Assembly: GCF_037101375.1 (NCBI RefSeq)
Contig: NZ_AP029019.1
Coordinates: 3,944,001 to 4,008,000, forward strand
From: Acidovorax sp. DW039
GTDB lineage: Bacteria > Pseudomonadota > Gammaproteobacteria > Burkholderiales > Burkholderiaceae_C
DNA length: 64,000 nucleotides
Direction of reading: 5' to 3'
This document shows positions 1 to 8,665 of the stretch, in pieces (position 1 is the stretch's first letter; every line of letters starts with the position of its first letter). The translations under genes and the position numbers were made by a program. The notes under the pieces were generated by a model, which saw only the letters and a list, made by a program, of their open reading frames with translations, did not search any database and was not told the DNA's origin.

Positions 1-125
1 TTGCCAAGGTTGCAGCCTCTCGAGAAGCAGAAAGAGCCGTTGCTGCAATCTCTACACTCGCTCCCTCACCATATCGCGACAGCATGACAGTGCTGGCCAG
101 CCAGTTGATCGACAGACGTCACTGA
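1..125 (+). CDS. ispB: Polyprenyl diphosphate synthase, C-terminal end (partial)
   Basis: This is the last 40 codons of a gene that begins outside the window; the frame starts at base 3 and ends at TGA 123-125. The peptide ends in SPYRDSMTVLASQLIDRRH, which resembles the C-terminal helix of octaprenyl diphosphate synthases (pattern LPxSPYRxAL..LA...R). Those enzymes build the isoprenoid tail of ubiquinone from IPP and FPP. In related Comamonadaceae a polyprenyl synthase gene commonly precedes pilB, which supports the call. The catalytic DDxxD motifs are out of view, so the assignment rests on the tail and the context only. Confidence 0.6.
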   Translation, partial: AKVAASREAERAVAAISTLAPSPYRDSMTVLASQLIDRRH

Positions 126-311
126 TCGAAAGCATGACGTGCCCAAAAACACGAATCAGCTCAACCATCTCGCCTACTAATTGAGCTCACTCGCCCAAAG
201 AACTCAACCCAACGTTGCGGACTAACCACCGTAACAGGGGACCTGACAACCCCAAAAACACAAGGGAGTGATAGGATGATTCGCTATTCACAATAATGCA
301 CCCTTGGTTAC

Positions 312-2045
312 ATGGCCGTCGCTGACACCGCTTCGAAAGACACACCCTCAGTCGCTTTGCCAGGTTTAGGCAGAGCATTGATGTCTGCTGGCAAACTTGC
401 CCAAAAAGCAGCGGAAGAAATTTACCAAAAGTCACAAAATAATCGCACTAGTTTTATTGCAGAGCTGACTGGCTCAGGTGTGGTATCAGCGGCCGATCTG
501 GCGCATACGGTATCTGCTGTTTTCGGAGCGCCGCTACTCGATTTGGACGCCATTGATCCGCAAAGACTACCGAAGGATTTGCTGGACGCCAAGATTTGTC
601 AGTCTTACAAAGTCCTGGTGCTGAGCAAGCGCAGCAATCGCCTGATTGTTGCCACAGCAGATCCCACAGACCAGGAAGCCGCAGAAAAAATCAAATTCAC
701 CACCCAGCTGGGTGTTGATTGGATTATTGCTGAGTATGACAAACTCAACCGGCTCGTGGACTCAAGTACCAAGTCTGCTAATGAGTCTATGGAGACCATG
801 GCCGGAGGTGACTTCGAGTTTGATGAATCCGTTACTGAAGAGGTGCCAGAGGCTATTGACGCCGGCGCCAATGAAGTAGAAGACGCGCCGGTCGTTAAAT
901 TCCTGCATAAAATGCTGCTCGATGCGTTCAATATGCGCGCATCCGACTTGCATTTTGAGCCATACGAGCACCAGTACCGAGTCCGCTTTCGCATCGATGG
1001 TGAATTGCGGGAAATTGCATCCCCCCCGATAGCCATCAAAGATAAGCTCGCCTCTCGAATAAAGGTCATCTCCAGGCTAGACATTTCTGAAAAACGGATT
1101 CCGCAAGATGGCCGTATGAAGCTCAAAGTGGGGCCTGACCGAGTCATTGACTTCCGTGTCAGCACATTGCCCACTCTGTTTGGCGAAAAAATAGTTATAC
1201 GTATTCTTGACCCCAGCAGTGCCAAGCTGGGTATCGATGCCCTGGGCTATGAACCGGAGGAGAAAGAGCGCCTGCTGAACGCCATCGGCAGGCCCTACGG
1301 CATGATTTTGGTTACAGGCCCTACGGGCTCAGGCAAAACTGTTTCCCTTTACACCTGCCTGAACCTGCTGAACAAGCCTGGTGTCAATATTGCTACCGCA
1401 GAAGACCCTTCTGAAATCAATTTACCAGGAGTCAATCAGGTCAATGTCAATGAGAAAGCTGGCTTGACTTTCGCAGTCGCACTGAAGTCTTTTCTTCGCC
1501 AGGATCCAGACATTATTATGGTGGGGGAAATCCGAGATTTGGAAACCGCAGATATCTCCATCAAAGCGGCTCAGACTGGGCATTTGGTTTTATCTACACT
1601 GCACACCAACGATGCGCCCACTACTTTGACGCGGATGCGCAACATGGGCATTGCCCCATTCAATATTGCATCCAGCGTCATTCTCATTACGGCACAACGT
1701 TTGGCCAGGCGTCTTTGCCCTGCCTGCAAAGCTCCAGCAGATATTCCTCATGAAGCCTTGCTGGAGGCTGGATATAAAGAGGAAGAAATAGATGGCACAT
1801 GGGTTACCTACCGGCCGGTCGGTTGCTCAGCCTGCAACAACGGCTACAAAGGTCGCGTTGGTATTTATCAGGTAATGCCTGTTTCGGAAGAGATCCAGCG
1901 CATCATTTTGCGTGATGGCAGCGCCCTGGAAATTGCAGAGCAAGCTCGTGCGGAGGGGGTTCGCTCACTGCGGGAATCTGGCCTTTATAAAGCCAAGTTA
2001 GGCTTGACTTCACTCGAAGAAGTACTTGCCGTTACCAATGAATAA
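312..2045 (+). CDS. pilB: Type IV pilus assembly ATPase PilB
   Basis: PilB is the cytoplasmic hexameric ATPase that drives pilin polymerisation in type IV pili. The 577-residue protein has an N-terminal MshEN/T2SSE_N-type domain, then a secretion ATPase domain. Visible motifs are Walker A GPTGSGKT (residues 336-343), the Asp-box region EDPSEINLPGVNQV, Walker B DIIMVGEIRD, and a zinc-binding tetracysteine pair (CPACKAP and CSACNNGYKGRVG) near the C terminus. Length is normal for the family. It is followed after 24 bp by pilC and then pilD, the usual pilin assembly set. The ATG at 312 gives the expected N terminus; no strong ribosome binding site is seen before it. Confidence 0.97.
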   Translation: MAVADTASKDTPSVALPGLGRALMSAGKLAQKAAEEIYQKSQNNRTSFIAELTGSGVVSAADLAHTVSAVFGAPLLDLDAIDPQRLPKDLLDAKICQSYKVLVLSKRSNRLIVATADPTDQEAAEKIKFTTQLGVDWIIAEYDKLNRLVDSSTKSANESMETMAGGDFEFDESVTEEVPEAIDAGANEVEDAPVVKFLHKMLLDAFNMRASDLHFEPYEHQYRVRFRIDGELREIASPPIAIKDKLASRIKVISRLDISEKRIPQDGRMKLKVGPDRVIDFRVSTLPTLFGEKIVIRILDPSSAKLGIDALGYEPEEKERLLNAIGRPYGMILVTGPTGSGKTVSLYTCLNLLNKPGVNIATAEDPSEINLPGVNQVNVNEKAGLTFAVALKSFLRQDPDIIMVGEIRDLETADISIKAAQTGHLVLSTLHTNDAPTTLTRMRNMGIAPFNIASSVILITAQRLARRLCPACKAPADIPHEALLEAGYKEEEIDGTWVTYRPVGCSACNNGYKGRVGIYQVMPVSEEIQRIILRDGSALEIAEQARAEGVRSLRESGLYKAKLGLTSLEEVLAVTNE

Positions 2046-2069
2046 TGAATTAAACAATTAGGGAAAAGC

Positions 2070-3287
2070 ATGGCAACTGCAGCGTCAAGGGACATTAAGG
2101 AATATGTCTTTGAGTGGGAAGGCAAAGATCGTGCAGGCAAAGTCGTGCGCGGCGAAATTCGCGCGGTAGGAGAAAATCAGGTCCAAGCAACGCTTCGCCG
2201 CCAAGGGGTGCTGCCTACCAAAATCAAGAAGCGCCGTACAAAATCTGGCAAAAAGATCAAGCCTAAGGATATAGCCTTGTTTACGCGCCAGCTGGCAACA
2301 ATGATGAAGGCTGGCGTTCCCCTGCTACAGTCGTTCGATATCGTTGGCCGAGGCAACACCAATGCCAGCGTGACCAAACTTCTTAATGATATCCGTGCCG
2401 ATGTAGAGACAGGAACTTCACTGAACACAGCGTTCCGCAAGCATCCCATGTACTTCGACAGCCTGTACTGCAATTTGGTCGAAGCAGGGGAAGCTGCGGG
2501 TATCTTGGAGGCATTGCTGGACAGACTGGCAACCTACATGGAGAAAACCGAGGCGATCAAGTCCAAGATCAAATCAGCTCTGATGTATCCCATTTCCGTG
2601 ATCATCGTCGCTTTTGTGGTGGTGACTGTGATTATGATTTTTGTGATTCCTGCCTTTAAGGAGGTATTCACATCATTTGGGGCAGACTTACCTGCACCGA
2701 CACTTTTCGTGATGGGTATCAGCGAAGTTTTCGTGAAGTGGTGGTGGCTGATATTCACCATCATTGGCGGTGGATTTTATTTCTTTTTCCAAGCCTGGAA
2801 ACGCAGCGAGAAGATGCAGCAATTCATGGACAGATTTCTCCTGAAGATGCCCATCTTTGGAGCGTTGATTGATAAATCCTGTGTTGCGCGGTGGACCCGA
2901 ACCTTGGCCACGATGTTTGCGGCCGGTGTGCCCCTGGTTGAAGCGCTGGACTCTGTAGGAGGCGCCTCGGGCAACTCAGTTTACTCCACGGCCACAGAGA
3001 AAATCCAGCAGGAGGTTTCCACAGGTACGAGCCTCACCGTGGCTATGGACAACGCGAAGATTTTCCCGTCCATGGTGATTCAGATGTGCGCCATCGGTGA
3101 GGAATCGGGTTCTATTGACCACATGCTGGGCAAAGCTGCCGACTTCTATGAGGCTGAGGTGGATGAAATGGTTGCCGGGCTCTCGAGCCTGATGGAGCCC
3201 ATCATCATCGTGTTCCTGGGTACCTTGATTGGGGGGATTGTGGTTTCCATGTACCTGCCTATCTTCAAGCTGGGCCAGGTGGTTTGA
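2070..3287 (+). CDS. pilC: Type IV pilus inner-membrane platform protein PilC
   Basis: PilC is the integral membrane platform that couples the PilB ATPase to pilin assembly. The 405-residue protein carries two tandem GspF/T2SSF domains (about residues 70-195 and 270-395). Each begins with the family pattern FTRQLATMMKAGVPLLQSFD and WTRTLATMFAAGVPLVEALD, and each ends in hydrophobic membrane helices. A GGAAAAG-like ribosome binding site (agggaaaagc) lies just before ATG 2070. The stop codon overlaps the ATG of pilD (TGATG), indicating translational coupling. Length and layout are those of ordinary PilC. Confidence 0.97.
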   Translation: MATAASRDIKEYVFEWEGKDRAGKVVRGEIRAVGENQVQATLRRQGVLPTKIKKRRTKSGKKIKPKDIALFTRQLATMMKAGVPLLQSFDIVGRGNTNASVTKLLNDIRADVETGTSLNTAFRKHPMYFDSLYCNLVEAGEAAGILEALLDRLATYMEKTEAIKSKIKSALMYPISVIIVAFVVVTVIMIFVIPAFKEVFTSFGADLPAPTLFVMGISEVFVKWWWLIFTIIGGGFYFFFQAWKRSEKMQQFMDRFLLKMPIFGALIDKSCVARWTRTLATMFAAGVPLVEALDSVGGASGNSVYSTATEKIQQEVSTGTSLTVAMDNAKIFPSMVIQMCAIGEESGSIDHMLGKAADFYEAEVDEMVAGLSSLMEPIIIVFLGTLIGGIVVSMYLPIFKLGQVV

Positions 3288-4168
3288 TGGATGCGGAGTT
3301 GGCATCTGCTGTCACTTTGGCAGCAGTCATGGGGCTGCTAATCGGAAGCTTTTTGAATGTCGTGATTCACAGGCTACCCAAGATGATGGAGAGGCAGTGG
3401 GCATTGGAGGCTGCCGCCTTTCAGGCAGAGCAAAGCGGTGCAGACATTGGCATTGAAGCGGCAAAGCCCCAAGACACGTTCAATCTGATGGTGCCGCGAT
3501 CTCGATGCCCCTCCTGTGGGCATCTGATCACCTGGTATGAAAACATTCCGGTAATCAGCTATCTCTTTCTACGAGGAAAATGTGCGGGTTGCCGCACACC
3601 TATCAGCCCCCGCTATCCAGCGGTAGAGCTGGCCACAGGAGCTCTTTTTTTCTTCTGTATTCAGCACTGGGGGGCCAATCCGGCGGGTGTGGCTTGGTGC
3701 GCGTTCTCAGCGGTGCTGATTACATTGGCATTTATCGACTGGGACACCACCCTGCTACCCGACGATCTGACTCTGCCACTGCTGTGGGGAGGGCTGCTGG
3801 CATCAGCCATGCAATGGACTCAGGTTCCCCTGCAGTCTGCGGTGTTTGGGGCCATTGCGGGGTACATGTCCTTGTGGCTGGTGTACTGGGCTTTCAAGCT
3901 GGCCACAGGCAAGGAGGGCATGGGCTATGGCGACTTCAAGCTCTTTGCGGCACTCGGTGCATGGTTCGGCTGGGAAGCTTTGGTGCCCATCATTCTGATG
4001 TCCTCAGTGATCGGTGCCATCGTAGGTATTGCGCTGAAAATTTTCAGCAACCTGCGTGAAGGAGGCTACGTACCGTTTGGTCCGTTTCTCGCGGGTGCGG
4101 GGTTCACCGCCATGGTGTTTGGACCCAAGGCTATTCTTGACACCGTGCTGCGAGCCTTCGGTTTGTGA
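3287..4168 (+). CDS. pilD: Type IV prepilin peptidase/methylase PilD
   Basis: PilD cleaves the leader peptide of type IV prepilins (and pseudopilins) and N-methylates the new N-terminal phenylalanine, in the inner membrane. The 293-residue protein has an N-terminal helix, a cytoplasmic zinc-type tetracysteine loop (CPSCGH and CAGCRTP) within the DiS_P_DiS domain, and the two catalytic aspartates in AFIDWDTTLLPD and the GMGYGDFK motif (GxGD). Several membrane helices follow. ATG 3287 overlaps the pilC stop by one base; a TTG three bases upstream is less likely. The gene ends at the start of coaE, so pilB-pilC-pilD-coaE form one unit. Confidence 0.97.
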   Translation: MDAELASAVTLAAVMGLLIGSFLNVVIHRLPKMMERQWALEAAAFQAEQSGADIGIEAAKPQDTFNLMVPRSRCPSCGHLITWYENIPVISYLFLRGKCAGCRTPISPRYPAVELATGALFFFCIQHWGANPAGVAWCAFSAVLITLAFIDWDTTLLPDDLTLPLLWGGLLASAMQWTQVPLQSAVFGAIAGYMSLWLVYWAFKLATGKEGMGYGDFKLFAALGAWFGWEALVPIILMSSVIGAIVGIALKIFSNLREGGYVPFGPFLAGAGFTAMVFGPKAILDTVLRAFGL

Positions 4169-4176
4169 AGGTGTGT

Positions 4177-4791
4177 ATGTCCAGGAGCGCACAGCACATT
4201 GGGCTGACGGGTGGCATCGGTAGTGGCAAGACGACATTTGCCTCGCTACTGCAGGCGCAAGGCGCAGCCCTCATCGACTCAGACCAGATAGCCCGTGAGG
4301 TGGCGGCTCCCGGCGGGGCCGCGATTCCCGCCATCCGGCAAGCTTTTGGAGGAGCCTACATCGACAGCCAAGGCGGGCTGGACAGAGTCCGCATGCGGCA
4401 ACTGGTCTACGAACACCCCGAAGCGCGGACACGTCTGGAGTCGATCATCCACCCACTCGTCAACGCGGGCAGCCAACAGCAAGCCCTGGCAGCAGAGGCA
4501 AGCGGGCATAAAGTCATAGTCTTTGATGTACCACTGCTCGTGGAGTCCCGCAGATGGGCCCAACGCCTCAATGCAGTGATTGTTCTGGATTGCGCTCCCG
4601 AAACCCAGATACGCCGCGTCATGGCACGCAGTGGCCTCGAAAGGGCTGCGGTGGAAGCGATCATGAAGGCGCAGGCGACGCGAGAGGAGCGGCGGCAGTC
4701 CGCAGATATCGTGATTCACAATGGTGACGATTGTGAGCTGCGTACATTGGAACTTCTGGCACAGGAAACCGCCGCTCTCTTCGGGCTATGA
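4177..4791 (+). CDS. coaE: Dephospho-CoA kinase
   Basis: CoaE phosphorylates the 3'-hydroxyl of the ribose of dephospho-CoA, the last step of coenzyme A synthesis, in the cytosol. The P-loop GLTGGIGSGKTT is at the N terminus, followed by the family motifs IDSDQIAREV and VFDVPLLVES. The protein is 204 residues if it begins at ATG 4177, which has AAGG six bases upstream; a GTG at 4165, overlapping the pilD stop, would add four residues. The pilD-coaE-zapD-yacG order is conserved in many beta- and gammaproteobacteria. Confidence 0.96.
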   Translation: MSRSAQHIGLTGGIGSGKTTFASLLQAQGAALIDSDQIAREVAAPGGAAIPAIRQAFGGAYIDSQGGLDRVRMRQLVYEHPEARTRLESIIHPLVNAGSQQQALAAEASGHKVIVFDVPLLVESRRWAQRLNAVIVLDCAPETQIRRVMARSGLERAAVEAIMKAQATREERRQSADIVIHNGDDCELRTLELLAQETAALFGL

Positions 4792-4880
4792 TGTGCGGCA
4801 ATGCCTAGAAGCACCGGCCAGCCTGTTCTTCACCACCATTGGCGCATGGCCTTATTTCAAGCGCCCAGGAACCTGCCAGC

Positions 4881-5636
4881 GTGATCCTCTACGAATACCC
4901 CTTTAACGAGCGGCTCAGAACCTATCTGCGGCTGGAACAGCTGTTTAGACGGCTAGGGGAGCTGATTCCACGCTCCCACCCTCTGGACCATCACTTCGCC
5001 ATTGTCACGATCTTTGAAATCATGGACGTGGCGGCCAGAGCCGACCTCAAGTCCGACGTTCTGAAAGACATCGAGAAGCACAAGCATCAGCTGGATGGCT
5101 ATCGGGGCAATCCATCCATTTCAGAGGCTGCGCTGGATGCCGTCATCGCGCAGCTGGATCGCTGCTTTACGGCGCTGAACCAGCAATCCGGCAAGGCAGG
5201 GCATGCACTGACGGAGAACGAATGGCTGATGAGCATTCGCAGCCGCGTTGGCATACCCGGGGGCACCTGCGGCTTTGATTTGCCTGCTTACTATGCATGG
5301 CAGCACCGTGAAGCGTCGGTTCGGCAAGACGCCTTGCAGCAATGGGCATCCACCCTGGCCCCTTTGGCAGAAGCCATTTATGTGCTGCTAAAGCTGCTGC
5401 GCGATTCGGGTGTCCCGCAGAAGGTGGCCGCGACACGGGGGCAGTTCCAGCAAAACTTGCCTGCAGGTCGTACCTTCCAGCTGTTGCGCCTGCGCATTGA
5501 CCCGGCCCTGGGTCTGATTCCTGAAATCAGCGGAAACCGGTTGATTGTTTCCGTACGCCTGATGAAACAGGAAGCGGACGGAAGGCTGCACGCCTGCACG
5601 GACGACGCGGCATTTGAGCTGACACTCTGCGCCTGA
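4881..5636 (+). CDS. zapD: Cell division protein ZapD (DUF1342)
   Basis: ZapD binds FtsZ and bundles its protofilaments, helping Z-ring assembly at midcell. The protein reads [20 protein letters not shown] at its start, matching the usual [20 protein letters not shown] terminus. This sets the GTG at 4881 as start (251 residues), with AGGA nine bases upstream. An in-frame ATG at 4839 would add 14 residues not found in the family. The body is alpha-helical, then beta-rich, as in ZapD structures. It lies between coaE and yacG, the standard neighbourhood. Confidence 0.95.
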   Translation: MILYEYPFNERLRTYLRLEQLFRRLGELIPRSHPLDHHFAIVTIFEIMDVAARADLKSDVLKDIEKHKHQLDGYRGNPSISEAALDAVIAQLDRCFTALNQQSGKAGHALTENEWLMSIRSRVGIPGGTCGFDLPAYYAWQHREASVRQDALQQWASTLAPLAEAIYVLLKLLRDSGVPQKVAATRGQFQQNLPAGRTFQLLRLRIDPALGLIPEISGNRLIVSVRLMKQEADGRLHACTDDAAFELTLCA

Positions 5637-5689
5637 CAAGGGCTCGTTTCGGGTTGAAAAAGTCGACACGCGCCGCATCTCATCCCACC

Positions 5690-5893
5690 ATGCAACCAGC
5701 AAAGCCACGCACCGTTCCCTGTCCCACCTGCGGTGGGGAAAGTCTGTTCAGCCCCCAAAACCGATTTCGCCCCTTCTGCAGCGAACGCTGCAAGCAAATT
5801 GATCTGGGCGCATGGGCCAACGAAGATTTCCGCATGCCCGCCGAAGCCCCACCCATGGATGCGCAGTACGGAGATCCCAGGGTCGAGCATTGA
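5690..5893 (+). CDS. yacG: DNA gyrase inhibitor YacG (small zinc protein)
   Basis: YacG is a small zinc-finger protein that binds GyrB and inhibits gyrase in E. coli. The protein is 67 residues if it begins at ATG 5690. It contains the four zinc cysteines in CPTCGG and [14 protein letters not shown], the latter being the family signature. A TTG at 5654 could add 12 residues, but the conserved region begins after the ATG. It follows zapD by about 50 bp and is the last plus-strand gene of the cluster; repeat R1 follows it. Confidence 0.93.
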   Translation: MQPAKPRTVPCPTCGGESLFSPQNRFRPFCSERCKQIDLGAWANEDFRMPAEAPPMDAQYGDPRVEH

Positions 5894-5929
5894 TGTACTG
5901 ACCGCTGACAACCCAGCGCATTGAACATA

Positions 5930-5992
5930 AAAAAAGAGCTTGCAGCGCTTATAGATAAAGCGCTGCAAGCTCTTATTTCTATAGCAAATCAG
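5930..5992. repeat. Dispersed palindromic repeat R1 with 17-bp perfect stem
   Basis: The arms 5934-5950 and 5958-5974 are perfect inverted repeats (17 bp, 7-base loop ATAGATA) flanked by A- and T-rich ends. It matches the family core AGCGCTT...AAGCGC and ends in ATAGCAAATCA, as in R3. It lies between the convergent yacG and mutT genes, and the TGA of mutT (5991-5989) falls at its edge. It could serve as a bidirectional terminator. Confidence 0.85.
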
Positions 5993-6429
5993 CTGTTTCT
6001 TTCCTGCTCCAGCCAGTCGAGCACGGGATACGCTCCGGGCAACACAGGCTCTACCGTCAGCGGAAACTGCTGCCAAGCCATCGCCTGCCCCTCGCGCATT
6101 TCAAACTCGCCCGACCATTGCCACACCTTGCACCAATGCAGGCGAACCAAGGCGTGGGGGTAGTCGTGCTCCGTCACCTTCCAGACTTCTGCAGGGCCAA
6201 TCGTGACGCCCAGTTCTTCTTCCAGCTCACGGCGCAGGGCCTGCTCCACCGTTTCGCCGGCTTCCAGCTTGCCGCCCGGAAATTCCCAATAGCCCGCATA
6301 AGGCTTGCCGGGCGGGCGGGTGGACAGAAGCATGGCCCCATCGGCACGCAGCAGGATGCCGACCGCAACCTCGGTGTGCTTGCGCGGCTCACGTTGTGCA
6401 GGTTGCACGCCAGTGGATTCAGCTGCCAT
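5989..6429 (-). CDS. mutT: NUDIX hydrolase, MutT type (8-oxo-dGTP diphosphatase)
   Basis: MutT-type enzymes hydrolyse oxidised nucleoside triphosphates such as 8-oxo-dGTP and so prevent A:T to C:G mutations. The Nudix box is complete (GGKLEAGETVEQALRRELEE, then ELGV), with the conserved REUxEE core. The protein is about 146 residues from ATG 6429; a further ATG at 6441 is possible. Either start lies inside the 3' end of the DUF815 gene, which ends at 6419, so the two overlap and are probably coupled. MutT beside the DUF815 ATPase and argJ is a common betaproteobacterial arrangement. Confidence 0.92.
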   Translation of the reverse strand: MAAESTGVQPAQREPRKHTEVAVGILLRADGAMLLSTRPPGKPYAGYWEFPGGKLEAGETVEQALRRELEEELGVTIGPAEVWKVTEHDYPHALVRLHWCKVWQWSGEFEMREGQAMAWQQFPLTVEPVLPGAYPVLDWLEQERNS

Positions 6430-7291
6430 GGCGCCCCGCATAGTCACGCGCAAACTGATAGGCCACCCGGCCGCTGCGCGAGCCCCGCTCCAGCGCCCAC
6501 ACCAACGCCTCCGGACGGGCTGCTTCCACAGCGCTGGCAGGCACGCCCAGCGATGACAGCCATTGCGCCACGATCGTGAGGTATTCATCCTGGCTGAAGG
6601 GGTAGAAGCTCACCCACAGTCCAAAACGCTCAGACAGAGAAATCTTCTCCTCCACCACCTCGCCCGGGTGCACCTCTCCATCCTCCGTATGGGTGTACGT
6701 GAGGTTCTCGGACATGTACTCCGGCAGAAGGTGGCGGCGGTTGCTGGTGGCGTAGATGAGCACATTGGGCGTGGCAGCAGCCACCGAACCATCCAGGATG
6801 GATTTCAGGGCCTTGTAGCCAGGCTCTCCGTCCTCAAAGCTCAGGTCATCGCAAAAAACGATGAATTTCTCAGGGCGGTCGGACACCACATCCACGATAT
6901 CGGGCAGATCGGTGAGGTCGGCCTTGTCTACTTCGATCAGGCGCAAGCCCTGGGCCGCGTAAGCATTCAGGCACGCCTTGATCAGGGAAGACTTGCCCGT
7001 GCCGCGGGCACCCGTCAGCAGCACGTTGTTGGCGGTCTTGCCTTCTACAAACTGCTGCGTGTTGCGCTGGATCTTTTCCTTCTGGCCATCGATTTCCTTC
7101 AGGTCTTCCAACTTCATTGCAGCCACGTGGCGCACAGGCTCCAGCGTGCCATGGCCACTGCTGCGCTTGCGGTAGCGCCATGCAATGGCCTGCGACCAGT
7201 CGGGTGCCCCCAGGGGCTGCGGCAGCACAGACTCAATGCGGCCAATGAGCTGCTCGGCTCGCTCCATCAGCCGTTCAAATTTTTCATTCAT
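6419..7291 (-). CDS. DUF815 family ATP-binding protein (AAA-like ATPase)
   Basis: This is a 290-residue P-loop ATPase of the DUF815 family, whose cellular role is not established. Walker A is GARGTGKSS at about residues 94-102, and Walker B is FIVFCDDLSFE. A sensor-like ATSNRRHLLPEYM segment follows, as in AAA ATPases. It starts at ATG 7291, which lies at the very edge of repeat R2 (CCAAAATG), and its 3' end overlaps mutT. The position between mutT and argJ is typical of Comamonadaceae and Burkholderiaceae. The family is recognisable, but function should not be inferred beyond ATP binding. Confidence 0.9.
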   Translation of the reverse strand: MNEKFERLMERAEQLIGRIESVLPQPLGAPDWSQAIAWRYRKRSSGHGTLEPVRHVAAMKLEDLKEIDGQKEKIQRNTQQFVEGKTANNVLLTGARGTGKSSLIKACLNAYAAQGLRLIEVDKADLTDLPDIVDVVSDRPEKFIVFCDDLSFEDGEPGYKALKSILDGSVAAATPNVLIYATSNRRHLLPEYMSENLTYTHTEDGEVHPGEVVEEKISLSERFGLWVSFYPFSQDEYLTIVAQWLSSLGVPASAVEAARPEALVWALERGSRSGRVAYQFARDYAGRHGS

Positions 7292-7340
7292 TTTGGCTTC
7301 CAGCGCTTACTGAATAAGCGCAAACAGCTATCAAATCAGG
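7291..7340. repeat. Dispersed palindromic repeat R2
   Basis: The copy reads TTTTGGCTTCCAGCGCTTAC, then a spacer, AAGCGC, CAGCTAT and CAAATCAGG. It fills the whole junction between the argJ stop (TGA complementary to 7336-7338, inside the repeat) and the start codon of the DUF815 gene (7289-7291). Orientation on the plus strand is the family forward sense. Confidence 0.85.
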
Positions 7341-8565
7341 AGCGATAATCCGCGTTGATGGTCACGTAGTCATGGCTGAAGTCGCAAGTCCACACTGTGT
7401 CAGCAGCTGCGCCGCGCCCCAGCACCACGCGCACGGTGATTTCGCTTTGCTTCATCACACGCTGGCCATCCTCTTCGCGATATGCCGGGTTGCGGCCGCC
7501 CTTCACTGCCACATGCACGTCGTCCAGGTACAGGTCGATCTGCGTCTGGTCCAGGTCTGCAATGCCTGCGTAGCCCACCGCCGCGAGAATGCGGCCGAGG
7601 TTTGGGTCGCTGGCGTAGAAGGCGGTTTTGACCAGGGGCGAATGTGCAATGGCGTACGCCACCTGGCGGCACTCCTCGCCCGTCTTCCCCCCTTCAACCC
7701 GGATGGTGATGAATTTGGTAGCACCTTCGCCATCGCGCACGATGGCCTGGGCCAGCTTCTGGGCTACTTGCAGCATGGCGGCGTACAAGGCCTGCCCTTC
7801 GGGCGAATCCAGCGAGGTGATGGGCGCATGGCTAGCCTTGTTGGTGGCAACCACGACAAACGAATCGTTGGTGGAGGTATCCCCATCGATCGTGACCCGG
7901 TTGAACGAACCTTCAGCCAGATTCTTCGCCAGCTGCTGCATCACCGCAGGGGCCACGCAAGCATCTGTCGCCAAAAAGCCCAGCATGGTGGCCATGTTGG
8001 GGCGGATCATGCCTGCCCCCTTGCTGATACCGGTGATGGACACTACCGCATCGCCCACCTTGGCCTGCTGACTGAAAGCCTTGGGCAGCGTATCCGTCGT
8101 CATGATGCCTTCGGCAGCACGCGCCCAGTGGGCGGGCTGGGCATCGGCAATGGCGGCTGGCAAGGCTGCTTCAATGCGTTCCGTAGGCAGGGTTTCCATG
8201 ATCACGCCGGTAGAGAACGGCAGCACTTGTTCAGGCGTGACATTCAACAGGCGCGCCAGTGCAGCGCAGGTAGAGCGCGCACGGGCCAGGCCATCCGCGC
8301 CCGTACCTGCGTTGGCGTTGCCCGTATTGATCACCATGGCGCGCACGCCTTGGCCTGCCGCCAGATGCTCGCGGCTGACTTGCACAGGAGCGGCGCAAAA
8401 ACGGTTTTGCGTGAAGACGCCCGCCACGCTGGCCCCTTCATCCAGCAAGAACACGGTCACGTCCTTGCGGTTGGCCTTGCGCACCCCCGCCTCCGTGACA
8501 CCAATACGAACGCCCGCAATCGGGTGCAGGTCAGCAGCCACGGGGGCAAGAAGATTCACTGGCAT
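7336..8565 (-). CDS. argJ: Bifunctional ornithine acetyltransferase / N-acetylglutamate synthase
   Basis: ArgJ moves the acetyl group from N-acetylornithine to glutamate and can also make N-acetylglutamate from acetyl-CoA, in the cyclic arginine pathway. The 409-residue protein has the autoproteolysis site in [14 protein letters not shown] (cleavage before the Thr that becomes the nucleophile of the beta chain). It also has ISKGAGMI and the substrate-binding GDTSTNDS segment. Length is normal. It lies between secA and the DUF815 gene on the same strand; its stop codon is inside repeat R2. Confidence 0.96.
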   Translation of the reverse strand: MPVNLLAPVAADLHPIAGVRIGVTEAGVRKANRKDVTVFLLDEGASVAGVFTQNRFCAAPVQVSREHLAAGQGVRAMVINTGNANAGTGADGLARARSTCAALARLLNVTPEQVLPFSTGVIMETLPTERIEAALPAAIADAQPAHWARAAEGIMTTDTLPKAFSQQAKVGDAVVSITGISKGAGMIRPNMATMLGFLATDACVAPAVMQQLAKNLAEGSFNRVTIDGDTSTNDSFVVVATNKASHAPITSLDSPEGQALYAAMLQVAQKLAQAIVRDGEGATKFITIRVEGGKTGEECRQVAYAIAHSPLVKTAFYASDPNLGRILAAVGYAGIADLDQTQIDLYLDDVHVAVKGGRNPAYREEDGQRVMKQSEITVRVVLGRGAAADTVWTCDFSHDYVTINADYRS

Positions 8566-8626
8566 ACAAAACTCTTTCTGGGAAAAATTTGCGGACGATT
8601 ATGCGCAAAGAGAAGGCTTGCAAATG

Positions 8627-8649
8627 AAAACACGGGCCGCAGCCCGTGT
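8627..8649 (-). terminator. Rho-independent terminator downstream of secA
   Basis: On the minus strand an 8-bp stem (ACACGGGC/GCCCGTGT, arms at 8642-8649 and 8630-8637) with a 4-base loop is followed by TTTTC. It lies 17 bases after the secA stop and before argJ. The U-tract is short, so termination may be partial. Confidence 0.6.
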
Positions 8650-8665
8650 GTCGTGTCGTCTGAAA

